A stretch of DNA of 64,000 bases from Myxococcales bacterium (lineage in GTDB: Bacteria > Myxococcota_A > Polyangia > Nannocystales > Nannocystaceae), in contig JACKDV010000018.1 in NCBI GenBank assembly GCA_020633315.1, positions 62,001-126,000 of the forward strand. Reading direction: 5' to 3'. Made by a program: the position numbers and the translations under genes. Shown here piece after piece: positions 1-9,600 of this stretch; position 1 is the stretch's first letter, and every line of letters starts with the position of its first letter. The notes beneath the pieces are model-generated. The model was not told the origin of the DNA and ran no database searches. It was given only the letters and a program-made list of their open reading frames with translations.

Positions 1-411
1 CAGCAGCGCCACCTCGGCCTCGCTGGTGCCCCCGCGCTCGGCAGTCTTTCGCCGGTACGCGTGCTTGTACGCCTCGAGCGAGATCAGCAGCGCGTTCTCC
101 CGCTCCTCGCGGTTGAGGTCGTTCTCGGGGAGGGTGTCGAGGATCTTCGACCACGACGAGGCCGCGCCCTCGTAGTCCCCCGCGTCGAAGCTGGCTTGGC
201 CCTGCTCGGTGAGGGCCCGGGCCGAGCTGCGCGATCCATCTTGGAAGTTGCGATCGATCTCGGCCGGGCCCGCCGCCATCACCGGAACCGGAGCTCCCAT
301 CGCCATCGTAGCCACGACCACCGCGGCCACTACGCGCCCCCGCGCCGCAGCGCGCGAAGTGGTGGACGGGAGGTTCGAGTGCTGCGACCGAGTCGGGGAG
401 AGCTGGGTCAT
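1..411 (-). CDS. Exported TPR-like protein, 3' part cut off by window edge
   Basis: The first 137 codons of a gene that runs off the window start. The ATG at 411 is followed by a basic N-region and a hydrophobic segment (about residues 28-47) ending in a VMAA signal-peptidase-like site, so the product is probably exported. Residues about 69-96 (EQGQASFDAGDYEGAASSW) have the spacing of a tetratricopeptide helix pair. It starts 17 bases after the RHS gene stop on the same strand and is probably co-transcribed with it. That position would suit an immunity protein or accessory factor for the RHS product, but single-TPR exported proteins are common in myxobacteria, so this is only a guess. No catalytic motif is visible in the part present. 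Confidence 0.6.
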   Translation of the reverse strand, partial: MTQLSPTRSQHSNLPSTTSRAAARGRVVAAVVVATMAMGAPVPVMAAGPAEIDRNFQDGSRSSARALTEQGQASFDAGDYEGAASSWSKILDTLPENDLNREERENALLISLEAYKHAYRRKTAERGGTSEAEVALL

Positions 412-428
412 GAGGCTGGGCTTTCCGT

Positions 429-3400
429 TCAGATGAGCAACGGCGGCCGGGGGTGCGGCGCCCCCATCGCATGCAGGACCCTCGTCGATTCGAGGCGGCC
501 TTCGTCTGGCTCCGGAGATTCTACCCGCGATTGCCAGGACTCGGGATTCCACGGCGCCTGGCCGGGTAGCGGGCGCGGACGCGGGCTCCACACCCGGTAA
601 CCCAGGAGCTGGCGCAACAGCTGCGTCGGGGTCGGCAGCGCATCCTCCGCCACCTCCTCCTGGCACGCCAGATGCGGGAAAGCGGCCTCGTACGCCCGAT
701 CGAGGGGTGCGGGCTCGCTCGGCGCGGGCTGGCCGTCGGCCTCCGGCACCGCATCCACCTTGCCCTCGCCATCGACCACGAACATCAGCCGGCCCTCGTC
801 TGGATGGTGGATTCGAGCTCGTCCCTCCTGCAGCACGCAGCGGTCCTCGTCCCACACCACGGCCTCGGCCGCCTTGGCGGAGATCGGGCGCCATAGAGGA
901 TCGACCGCGGCGAGATCGTCGGCACCGGCCTCCGGGCCTGCCGGCGCGGGGACCGACGCCCCGCTACGCCCTTGCAGCTCCGTGCCCGCCTCGACCTCCG
1001 AGCCGGCCACGATCGCCACGTCCTCCACCTCGCCCGCCGAGCTGCGCAGGTACGAGACCCGCACGTCCTTGCCGATGCGCAGGCCGACGCGACGCCCGAG
1101 GTGATCGGGGTTGAGATCGCCGATCTCCACCGAGCCCCAGCGCTGCGCCACGATGGCTCCCCGAGGATCGCGGGTCCACGAGCACGAGACGCGCTCGTTG
1201 CTGGCCGCGGTCAGCAGGCCGTCCTTGCGATACTCGTAGCGCCAGGTGCTGCCGTCGGGACGGGTCAGCGAGGTGAGCCGCCCCGCGTCGTCCTGCTCGA
1301 TCCGCAGGTGCCCCTCGGGCAGGGACATCCCGGTGATCCGACTCGAGCGCAGGTCGTGCTCGAGCTCGCAGCGACCGAGCGACGGCATCTCGTAGGCCTC
1401 GACCAAGCCCTGCTCCGATCGCTCGATCGCCAGCAGCGGCTCCGAGGCATCGCTCCCGCTCGCCTTGAGCAGTCGTCCCTCGGTGTCGAGCGCATAGGCG
1501 ACCGAGCGCTCCGGGAAATCGATGCCACGCACCAGGCCGAACGCGTCGCGCTGCACCCGGGCCAGGCGCGTGCCCTGCTGCTCGGCGAGGATGAAGCCCT
1601 CGGGGCTGCGCTCCCACGCGGTGCGGGTGCGCAGGCCGTCGCGCCGCACGAGCTTGCCGTTGGCGTCGTGCACCCAGCTCGAGCGACGGTCCTCGGAATC
1701 CCGCGCCGCTCGCAGCAGCCCGCGCTCGTCGTACTTGTAGGCCACCCGCCCCTTCTTGCCGGGCTGGGGCATCTCGGTGATCCGCCCCTCGTCGTCGATG
1801 CGCAGGAACATCTGGTTGCCGGTGGGCTCGGTGATGCGACACAGCCCCCCTCGCTCGTCGAAGTCGAAGCGCGTGGCGTGCCCCGTGGGATCCTCCACCC
1901 GCCGCAGGCGGCCGCGCTCGTCGTGGGCGTACGACCAACGACCGCCCTGCGGATCGGTGCCCGCGATCATCCTCCCGTCGGGGCCGTACTCCATCGACCA
2001 GCGGCTGCCGTCGCGATCGACCCGCTCCACCAGGTTGCCGTCGCGATCGTAGGAGGCGCTCTCGCGGGTGCCGTCGCCCCAGCGGATCTCGATGAGGCGC
2101 AGCTTGTCGTCGTACTTCATGCTCCGACGCTCGCGCGGGCCGTCGATGCCGGTCACGCAGCCCGCCGCGTCGTAGCGATAGACCGTGGGCTGGCCGTAGC
2201 TGTCGTGCACCGTGGTGGTGCCCGCCGCCGGATCGTGCTCGAGGGTGCGGGTGAGGTAGCCGCCGTCGCCCCACGAGCGCACGCAGCGAGCCCGCGGCCC
2301 CGCGCCGTCGTAGCCGTACCAGAAGCTCCCGCCGTCGCGGTTGGTCTCGCGGACCAGCAGGTGGTCGAGGTACTCGTACTCGCGGGCGTGGCCGTAGGCG
2401 TCCTTGACCCGCAGCAGATCGCCGTCGGCCGAGTGCTCGAGCTCGGCCTGCATGATCTCGCCCTCGCCCGCCGCGGCGAAGAAGCGCCGCAGCAGCCCGG
2501 CCGCGCCGTACTCGAAGCGCAGCGCTCGGCGACCGCCCACGTAGACCTCCACCAGCCGGCCCGCCGCGTACTCGAGCTCGATGAGCGGCGCGTCGGGATG
2601 GGCCACTCGCACCAGCCGCGCCGTGCCTTGCTCGCGCTCCTCCGCGGGCTCGCCCTCCACCTCGGCGAAGTGACGCACGCTGCGGCCGTCGGAGAGCTCC
2701 CACTGCAGCCGGGCGATGCAGCGCAGGCGATAGCGTCCGCTCGAGTCCTGGAGCGTGTCACCGGGTCGGGTCACGCGACCGGGCAGGTGGTTGGTGGAGA
2801 ACTCGCGCTCGCGGCCGTCGCCGTCGCGCAGCACCACGCGGCGCGGCTCGAGGCGGATGCTCTGCTCGAGGTCGTGGGACCAGCCCCAGCCCAGCGACGA
2901 TCGGCGATCGCTACGACGCGAGTCGTAGCGCCGACGCAGCCGCAGCGGCGGCGAGACCTGCTCGTAGTCCACGGTCTGGGTGATCACCGCGCCGGTGACC
3001 ACGTTGACCGGGTCGCCCACCAGCACCTCGTACTCGGCCGGCGCCAGATCGAGCTGACGTCCCGCGGAGCAGCTCGCGAGGATCTCGGCCAGCGACGAGG
3101 GCTCGCCGAAGTCCGTGCGCGTGGGGATGCTGCGCCGGATCTCGTCGAGCATGGACGGGCCGTTGCTCATCACCACGCCCAGGCCCGCCGGCGGCTCGCT
3201 CAGCGACAGCCCGTCGAGGCGCACGAACGATTGCGTGCCGCCCATGTTCGCCATCACGCTCAGCGGCGTGACGTGCGCTTGGCCCCACTGCAAGGTGAGC
3301 GCCTGGCCGGCCACGCGGGCGATTCCGCTCCCGAGGTACATGCGAGCGATCCCCGGCGTGGGCGAGGCGGGCAGCGCGGTGACCATCTCGGCGGTGGTGC

Positions 3401-3620
3401 CGATCTTGCGACCGTTGATCGTCACCTTGGGCGTGCCGGGGGCCGGCACTCCCGCTTCCCGCAGGACTCCGCCCACCATTCCCTGGGCGGCCTGGTCCGC
3501 GGGGCTGCCCACCTGCCCCACGAAGGTGGCGGGCGGCAGCACGTTGGCCAGCCCGCACACGAGATCCCCGATTGATGCCGCGGCACACGGCATCGCCAGC
3601 CCTGGCGATTCGATCCCCAT
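429..3620 (-). CDS. RHS/YD-repeat protein, possibly a T6SS-associated effector
   Basis: A 1063-residue protein. The N-terminal ~150 residues are Gly/Ala/Pro-rich (PCAAASIGDL..., VTINGRKIGTT) and resemble the PAAR-like/DUF4150 caps of secreted RHS proteins. At about residue 202 is the GDPVNVVTGA motif that opens the DUF6531 module before RHS cages. From there to about residue 850 are YD-type repeats (YEYLDH, GRLRRVEDPTGH, GLLRAARDS). The usual DPxGL-type core motif, which marks the autocleavage point before a variable toxin, is not visible; the protein instead ends in a ~150-residue Pro/Glu-rich tail. The ATG at 3620 was preferred to a TTG nine bases upstream. The gene diverges from the sigma factor-T6SS operon, which suggests it rides on that VgrG. 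It could also be a surface RHS protein unrelated to T6SS. Confidence 0.8.
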   Translation of the reverse strand: MGIESPGLAMPCAAASIGDLVCGLANVLPPATFVGQVGSPADQAAQGMVGGVLREAGVPAPGTPKVTINGRKIGTTAEMVTALPASPTPGIARMYLGSGIARVAGQALTLQWGQAHVTPLSVMANMGGTQSFVRLDGLSLSEPPAGLGVVMSNGPSMLDEIRRSIPTRTDFGEPSSLAEILASCSAGRQLDLAPAEYEVLVGDPVNVVTGAVITQTVDYEQVSPPLRLRRRYDSRRSDRRSSLGWGWSHDLEQSIRLEPRRVVLRDGDGREREFSTNHLPGRVTRPGDTLQDSSGRYRLRCIARLQWELSDGRSVRHFAEVEGEPAEEREQGTARLVRVAHPDAPLIELEYAAGRLVEVYVGGRRALRFEYGAAGLLRRFFAAAGEGEIMQAELEHSADGDLLRVKDAYGHAREYEYLDHLLVRETNRDGGSFWYGYDGAGPRARCVRSWGDGGYLTRTLEHDPAAGTTTVHDSYGQPTVYRYDAAGCVTGIDGPRERRSMKYDDKLRLIEIRWGDGTRESASYDRDGNLVERVDRDGSRWSMEYGPDGRMIAGTDPQGGRWSYAHDERGRLRRVEDPTGHATRFDFDERGGLCRITEPTGNQMFLRIDDEGRITEMPQPGKKGRVAYKYDERGLLRAARDSEDRRSSWVHDANGKLVRRDGLRTRTAWERSPEGFILAEQQGTRLARVQRDAFGLVRGIDFPERSVAYALDTEGRLLKASGSDASEPLLAIERSEQGLVEAYEMPSLGRCELEHDLRSSRITGMSLPEGHLRIEQDDAGRLTSLTRPDGSTWRYEYRKDGLLTAASNERVSCSWTRDPRGAIVAQRWGSVEIGDLNPDHLGRRVGLRIGKDVRVSYLRSSAGEVEDVAIVAGSEVEAGTELQGRSGASVPAPAGPEAGADDLAAVDPLWRPISAKAAEAVVWDEDRCVLQEGRARIHHPDEGRLMFVVDGEGKVDAVPEADGQPAPSEPAPLDRAYEAAFPHLACQEEVAEDALPTPTQLLRQLLGYRVWSPRPRPLPGQAPWNPESWQSRVESPEPDEGRLESTRVLHAMGAPHPRPPLLI

Positions 3621-3973
3621 CGACGTCAACCACGAGTCTAGCCCACCTTTCGTTCGAACATTTTCCCGGCCGCCGCCGCCGATGCGAGCCAGCCTACGGC
3701 TTGGTCAGCAACGAACGGGCTCGTTCGATTTCGCCGGGGTCGGAGCCCGGCCGACCGTTCAGTAGTCCCGTCGATCGTGTAATCCGGCCTGCGGTGTTTT
3801 GGTGGGGTTTGCCAGCCCCGCCGGCAGGAGCGCAAACCCCATAGAAAATAATCACTTGGATCGAGCCCCCGCCTGCGACATCCCGATCGAGCTGTCGTCT
3901 CCTGTACCACCCTGGAGGACAGGGGCTGCGCCCGGGACGGGACGGGCGCCAGGCAGCGGAAAACAGGCGGAAA
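3621..3973. other. 353-base divergent intergenic region with inverted repeats
   Basis: The only gap longer than 300 bases. It separates the RHS gene (leftward) from the sigma factor-T6SS operon (rightward) and is less GC-rich than its surroundings. It holds CGTTCG at 3651-3656, an inverted repeat CGAACG-4-CGTTCG at 3712-3727, a perfect 9-base inverted repeat (GGGGTTTGC at 3804-3812, GCAAACCCC at 3832-3840, 19-base loop), and an AT-rich patch directly after it (ATAGAAAATAATC, 3841-3853). No convincing -35/-10 pair was identified. It most likely carries both divergent promoters and their operators. No small gene was recognised in it. Confidence 0.5.
3804..3840. promoter_or_regulatory. Perfect 9-bp inverted repeat upstream of sigma factor/T6SS operon
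   Basis: GGGGTTTGC and GCAAACCCC pair perfectly around a 19-base loop, 134 bases before the sigma factor start. No T-run follows on either strand, so a Rho-independent terminator is unlikely. An AT-rich patch follows at once on the plus strand. It may be an operator or a leader hairpin. The repeat is seen directly; the function is inferred. Confidence 0.4.
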
Positions 3974-4594
3974 ATGGCGATGGATACCCCTCAGCTCGAC
4001 CCCATCTACCGGAAGCTCCACCACATGGTCTTCCTGCGCGCCCTCAAGATCCTTCGGGACGAGGAGGCCGCTCGCGATATGGTGCAGGAGGCATTCCTTC
4101 GCGTGCTCCGTCACCTCCCCAAGCTCGAGGACAAGAAGGACCCGGCGGGTTGGATCCGTCGGATCGTGACCAACTTGTGCCTCGACGAGCTCCGCAAGCG
4201 TCGCACCACCATGCAGGTGGGAGGCGAGACGATCTCGGACGTGCCCGCTCCCGCCAACCCCGAGTTCGAGCCCGCGTATGCTTGTGAGAACCGAGAGCTC
4301 CGCGGCCTGCTGCAAGAGAGCCTCGACACCCTCAGCCCCGCCCACCTCCAGCTCTTCCTCATGCGCGAGACCGAAGGCATGACCTACGCCGAGATGGCCG
4401 AGCAGGTCGACTGCCCCCCCGGTACCGTGATGAGCCGACTGTTCCACGCTCGCAAGAAGCTGCAGACCCACCTCCGTCGCAGCATGCAGCATGGTAGCGC
4501 CCAGCACCGCGCGCAGTCGCTTCGCGTGCCGGCCCACGTCCTCGCGGCCCGACACCGTCCCCCGATGATGGAGGCAGAACACGCTACATGGTGA
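3974..4594 (+). CDS. ECF-type sigma-70 factor heading the T6SS operon
   Basis: A 206-residue sigma factor of the extracytoplasmic-function type. Region 2 (about 10-75) includes the DMVQEAFLRVLRHL core-binding/-10 helix; region 4 (about 115-165) ends in a helix-turn-helix (MTYAEMAEQVDCPPGTVMSR). There is no region 1.1 or 3. A basic, His/Arg-rich tail of ~40 residues follows region 4. Start: AGGCGGA lies a few bases before the ATG. Its stop codon overlaps the tssK start (ATGGTGA, 4588-4594), so it is translated with the secretion genes. No anti-sigma gene is adjacent. The inference is that it directs transcription of the T6SS operon or senses a condition linked to it; no binding site could be assigned. 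Confidence 0.9.
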   Translation: MAMDTPQLDPIYRKLHHMVFLRALKILRDEEAARDMVQEAFLRVLRHLPKLEDKKDPAGWIRRIVTNLCLDELRKRRTTMQVGGETISDVPAPANPEFEPAYACENRELRGLLQESLDTLSPAHLQLFLMRETEGMTYAEMAEQVDCPPGTVMSRLFHARKKLQTHLRRSMQHGSAQHRAQSLRVPAHVLAARHRPPMMEAEHATW

Positions 4595-5982
4595 AGCCGG
4601 TTGCAGATCGAGTAGTTTGGGGCGAGGGCATGTTGGTATGCCCGCAGCACCTCCAGCAGCACGATCTCTTCCTCGAGCAAGCCATCGGGGCCCGCTCGTT
4701 GTGGCCCAACCCCTTGGGATGGGGCTTCGCCCGCCTCGGGATCAACGAGGCCGCGGTCAAGACCGGACAGTTCCAGCTCGACGAGGTCAAGGCCATCCTG
4801 CCCGGTGGCACCATCGTCGATCTCCCGGAGGGGGACCCCACCATCCCCGCTCCCCGTAGCATCGCCGACAACTTCCCGGCCACCGCGGCCGTGGTCGAGG
4901 TCTTCCTCGCCGTCTCGGCCGGGAACGAGGGCAACGAGAACTACATCCTGCCCGAGGACGAGGGCAACCCGGCTCGGGTGACGCGCTACGGCTGCTTCAC
5001 CCGCGACGTCGTGGATCTCGTCAGCGCCGAGAGCGAGGCGCAGGTCACCTTCGCCCGGCCGCGGCCGTTCATCCTGTTCGGCAAGGAGGAGCGCGAGGGC
5101 TACGACCACGTCAAGCTCGCCGAGATCCGGCGCGGCGAGGGCGGGGCCTTCGAGCTGGTGGAGGACTACGTGGCGCCGGCGCTGCAGCTTCGCGCCGCGC
5201 CGGCGCTGGTGCGTTGGCTGCGGGACGTGCTGAGCCTGAGCGTCACCAAGCGCCGCGCGCTGGTCCGCGCGCTGCGGCAGGTGGACCTGGCGCGGGTGGA
5301 GTTCACCGCGCAGGACGTCACCCGCTACCTCCAGATCAGCGCGATCAACGGCTACATCCCGGTCCTGCGCAACATCTCCGAGTCCCCCGAGACCACGCCC
5401 TACTCGCTGTATCGCGAGCTGGCCGGCTTCGCGGGCTCGCTGTCGACCTTCTCCTCGGAGATCGCGCCGGAGGAGCTTCCGCTGTTCGACTACCTCGACC
5501 TGCGCAAGACCTTCGACGAGATGTGCAAGAAGATCCGCCGGCTGCTCGATCTCGCGCTGCGCGAGCACGTGATCGTGGTGCCGCTGGAGTCGCGCTCCGA
5601 CGGCATGTGGATCGGCGTGCTCAAGGACCCGCGCCTGCTCGATTGCGAGACCTTCGTGCTCGCGGTCGAGACCGACGCCGCCGAGCAGGACGTGGCCAAC
5701 CGGATCCCGCAGCTCTCCAAGGTGGCCTCGTGGAAGCAGATCCCGAAGATCGTGCGCTCCGCGATCCCTGGCGCGCCGCTCAAGGCCGCCCACCGCCCGC
5801 CGGCGCAGGTGCCGGTGCGCTCGCGATCGGTATACTTCCTCGTCGACACCAGGCACGACTTCTGGAAGCAGATCGTCGACGAGAAGACGATCGCGATCTA
5901 TCTCCCCCCTCCCTTCGATCCAAGCCGGGCCACCATCGAGCTGATGGCCGTGCCCGATGAAGCGAAGAAGGCGGTGAAATGA
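4588..5982 (+). CDS. tssK: T6SS baseplate subunit TssK
   Basis: A 464-residue TssK (VasE/ImpJ), the cytoplasmic trimer that joins the T6SS baseplate to the TssL-TssM membrane complex. The N-terminus shows the family signature (VVWGEGMLVCPQHLQQHD), followed by the usual pattern of conserved blocks (WPNPLGWGFARL near residue 31, LFDYLDLRKTF near 300, PAQVPVRSRSVYF near 410). Length is close to the usual ~445. Start and stop overlap both neighbours (ATGGTGA upstream, ATGA with tssL downstream), so production is translationally coupled to the sigma factor and to TssL. Order tssK-tssL-tssM is typical of T6SS loci. Confidence 0.95.
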   Translation: MVKPVADRVVWGEGMLVCPQHLQQHDLFLEQAIGARSLWPNPLGWGFARLGINEAAVKTGQFQLDEVKAILPGGTIVDLPEGDPTIPAPRSIADNFPATAAVVEVFLAVSAGNEGNENYILPEDEGNPARVTRYGCFTRDVVDLVSAESEAQVTFARPRPFILFGKEEREGYDHVKLAEIRRGEGGAFELVEDYVAPALQLRAAPALVRWLRDVLSLSVTKRRALVRALRQVDLARVEFTAQDVTRYLQISAINGYIPVLRNISESPETTPYSLYRELAGFAGSLSTFSSEIAPEELPLFDYLDLRKTFDEMCKKIRRLLDLALREHVIVVPLESRSDGMWIGVLKDPRLLDCETFVLAVETDAAEQDVANRIPQLSKVASWKQIPKIVRSAIPGAPLKAAHRPPAQVPVRSRSVYFLVDTRHDFWKQIVDEKTIAIYLPPPFDPSRATIELMAVPDEAKKAVK

Positions 5983-6665
5983 ACCGGCTCAGCGAGGTCA
6001 CCAAGGACGCCTTCAATGCGGTGATCCAGCTCGGCAACGCCCCCAAGGGGGTCGCGGCCGAGGTGGTCTACTCGCGGGTGAAGGAGCGGGTGGACGAGAT
6101 GATCCAGCGCGGGCGCGACTCGGGCATGGCCGAGAGCGACGTCGCCGACATCACCTACGCCGTCGTGGCCCTCGCCGACGAGATCGCCCAGCGCGAGCCC
6201 TCCACCCTCGCCGAGTACTGGCACAGCCAGCCCCTGCAGCTGCACTACTTCGCCGAGAACATCGCGGGCGAGGGCTTCTTCTCGCGCCTCGATCGGATCC
6301 TGGCCGAGCCCTCGCGGGTGGAGGCGCTGGTCGCCTACCACACCTGCCTGCAGCTCGGCTTCGAGGGTCGCTACGCGGTGCGAGGCGGCGAGCGGGAGCT
6401 CGACCTGGTGCGCCGGCGGGTGCGCGACGCCCTGGGCCCGCTGCTCGCCGCCGCCCCGCTGTCGCGGCACCACGAGCGCCCCTCCGAGTCGACCGGCGGC
6501 TGGAACATGGACTTCGTGCTGCTGTGGGCCGCCCTGTTCTCGCTGCTGTTCGCCGCGTGCTTCTGGCTGGTCCTGCGCTTCTCGCTCGAGTCCATGAGCA
6601 TGGACCTGGTGGAGCACAGCCAGCAGCTGCTCGACACCATGATGGGCGGAGGGGAGCGTAGCTGA
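5979..6665 (+). CDS. tssL: T6SS inner-membrane protein TssL (DotU/IcmH family)
   Basis: A 228-residue DotU-family protein. The cytoplasmic N-terminal domain carries family features (ADITYAVVALADEIAQ, then LQLHYFAENIAGEGFFSRLD), and a single C-terminal membrane helix lies at about residues 178-200 (FVLLWAALFSLLFAACFWLVL). No peptidoglycan-binding OmpA-like extension follows, so this is the short form of TssL and the peptidoglycan anchor must be provided by another protein if one exists. It overlaps tssK by four bases (ATGA) and tssM by one base (TGATG). It works with TssM as the inner-membrane core of the secretion complex. Confidence 0.93.
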   Translation: MNRLSEVTKDAFNAVIQLGNAPKGVAAEVVYSRVKERVDEMIQRGRDSGMAESDVADITYAVVALADEIAQREPSTLAEYWHSQPLQLHYFAENIAGEGFFSRLDRILAEPSRVEALVAYHTCLQLGFEGRYAVRGGERELDLVRRRVRDALGPLLAAAPLSRHHERPSESTGGWNMDFVLLWAALFSLLFAACFWLVLRFSLESMSMDLVEHSQQLLDTMMGGGERS

Positions 6666-9600
6666 TGCTCAAGTACATCCTCTCCGTCTTCGTCATCGCG
6701 CTCATCTGGTCCGCCTGGTGGGTGCTCGAGTGGCCGGTGTGGATCCCGATCGTGGTCACCTCGGTGATCGTGGTCGGCCTGACCACCTACGTGATCATCA
6801 AGGAGATCCGGGCCCGCCGCGCCTCGCGAGAGATCGAGAAGGCGCTCAAGGCCCAGGCCGAGCGCGAGGCTCGATCGGTGCGCCCCGATCGCCAGGCCGA
6901 CATCGTCGCCCTGCAGGGCGAGTTCGATCAGGCGATCAGCTCCCTCAAGTCCTCGCGCATCGGCTCGCGCGGGGCGGCGGTCGCCCTCTACGAGCTGCCC
7001 TGGTACGTGATCATCGGCCGGCCGGGCGCGGGCAAGAGCACCGCGCTGCGCCGCTCGGGGCTGAGCTTCCCCTTCCGCTCCTCGCGGGGCGACGTGAGCG
7101 TGCGGGGCGTGGGCGGCACCCGCAACTGCGAGTGGTGGATGACCCGCGAGGCCGTCATCCTCGACACCGCCGGTCGCTACACCTCCGAGGACGCCGACCG
7201 CGACGAGTGGCTCGCGTTCCTCGACCTGCTCAAGCGCTTCCGCGCCCGCCGCCCGATCAACGGCATCCTCGCCACCGTCAGCGCCACCGAGCTGGCCGCA
7301 GGCAGCCCGCAGGACGCCTCGGCCCTCGCCCGCGAGGTGCGTGGCCGCGTGGACGAGCTGCAGGACCGCCTCGGTGTGGCCGCGCCGGTCTACGTGGTGG
7401 TGACCAAGTGCGACCTGCTGCCCGGCTTCCTCGAGATGTTCGGCGACCTCACCGACGAGGACCGCGGGCAGATCTGGGGCTTCACCCTGCCGGCCAAGTC
7501 GCAGACCAACCTCTCGGGGCAGACCACGCGGCACTTCGACGAGCTGGTCTCGATCCTCGAGCAACGCACGCTGCGGCGGCTCGTGGAGGAGCCCCGCATG
7601 GAGAAGCGCGAGAAGATCTACGCCTTCCCCCAGCACTTCGCCGCCGTGCGCGACTCGCTGAGCCGCTTCGTCCACGAGCTCACCATCGAGGACGCGTTCC
7701 ACGAGACGCCGATCATCCGCGGCGTGTACTGGTCCAGCGGCACCCAGGAGGGCACGCCGCGCGACGCGATCATGAGCACGGTGGCCTCGGCCTTCGGCTT
7801 CCGCCCGTCCACCGAGAGCAACGCGCCCGTCCCCGCGACCGAGGCCAAGAGCTACTTCCTCGGCGACCTCTTCCACCGCGTGATCTTCCCCGACCACAAC
7901 CTGGCGGGGCGCAGCGCCGAGCGCACCCGCAAGCAGAAGCGCTGGGTCAACGCGATCGGGGCGGTGGGGCTGCTGCTGACGGTCGCGCTCATCTGGCTGC
8001 CCCTGGTCTCCTTCAAGGAGAACCGCGATCTCATCGCCGAGGCCGAGCTCGGGGTGGACTACGTGCAGCAGCACGTGGAGGAGGACACCGTCGAGGCGAT
8101 CCGCCTCGAGCGCCTGAACACCCTGCGCCTGCTGCTCGACACCCTCGCGCAGTACCGCGACGACGGCGAGCCCTGGAGCATGACGATGGGCATGTACCAG
8201 GGCGACACCATCTACCCGCACCTGCGCGACGTGTACGCGGCCACCGTGCGCAACGAGCTGCTCATGCCGCTGGTCGAGCGCGACCTGGCCGCGATGGAGA
8301 AGTTCGCCACGCTCTACGGCGTGTCGGGCGAGGCGCCCCCCGACGAGGAGTACGACGACTACTTCGATCGCCTGCGCCTGTACCTGCTGGTCACCGGCCC
8401 CTCGGTGGAGGGCGAGCCAGGGCTGACCGCGGAGGAGCGCAGCTGGGTGGTGGGCTACCTCGCCGATCGCTGGACCAAGCCCCTGCGCGACTCGGGCGAC
8501 CCCGCCACGATGACCGCCATGGGTGAGATCGCGACGACCTACGTCGACATCCTCGCCGACCAGCCCGCGCTGGCCTACGAGCGCGACGCCACCCTCAGCG
8601 AGCGGGTGCAGCGGATCCTCAACCGCTCCGACCGCACCAAGAGCGTGACCCGGGCCCTGGTGGACTCGGTGCAGGGCCGCTCGCTCACCCTGCGCGACAT
8701 GGTGGGGGTGCCCTCGATCAAGAACGGCGACAAGCGCATCCGCCCCGCCTTCACCCGCCAGGGCTACGAGGGCACGATCAAGCCCAAGCTCGAGGAGGGG
8801 CTCGACGAGTTCCTCAAGGCGCAGTGGGTGCTGGGGCAGTACGACGAGCAGGCCGAGACCCTGCGCGTGGAGGAGCTCGACGCGATCCAGACCGAGTACT
8901 ACCGGCAGTACATCGTCGAGTGGAGCACCTTCATCCAGGAGATCTACACCGAGACTCCCGAGGACTACATCGGCGCGCTCAACCTGCTGTCGCAGCTCAC
9001 CCGCGCCGAGCACTACAAGGATCTGTTCTCGCACATCTCGTATCACACGCAGCTGGTGGACCTCGACGCCCTCGATTCCGAGCTCGGGGGGCCGCAGGAC
9101 GACCGCATGCTCACCGAGGCCGCCCGCATCGCCGAGCGGCGCACCCGGCAGAAGCTGCGGATCAACCGGATCGCCAACCCGCGCCTGACCCGGATGGCCG
9201 CGGATCGGGCCATCGATCAGGCGATGGCGGGAGCGGGCGCGGCGGGTGAGAGCCTGGTGCTCACCGACGTGGACGTGACCTACGCCTTCCTGGGCCTGGC
9301 CGAGTTCGGCGCCCGCAAGGCCCTGCCCGCGCCCACGGTGGAGGGCGCCCCACCGCCGCCGCCCGAGTCGGTGCCCATCGACGACTACCAGGCCCAGCTC
9401 TCGGTGCTCCGCACCGCGCTGCAGCAGCGCATGGACGACCCCGCCGAGAAGGAGGCGCTGGTCGCCGACGCCAAGGCGGCGCAGACCGAGGTCCGCGACC
9501 TGCTCGACGCCACCGAGGCCTCCGGCTGGAAGCCCACCCTCGAGCGGATCCTGCTGCCTCCGGTCGACCTGGTGTGGAACCTGACCGAGAAGGGCGTGGC

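Noticed and set aside
972..3575. Long plus-strand open frame opposite the RHS gene
   Set aside because: It is antisense to a protein with clear RHS motifs and has the His/Arg/Ala-rich composition of a high-GC shadow frame.
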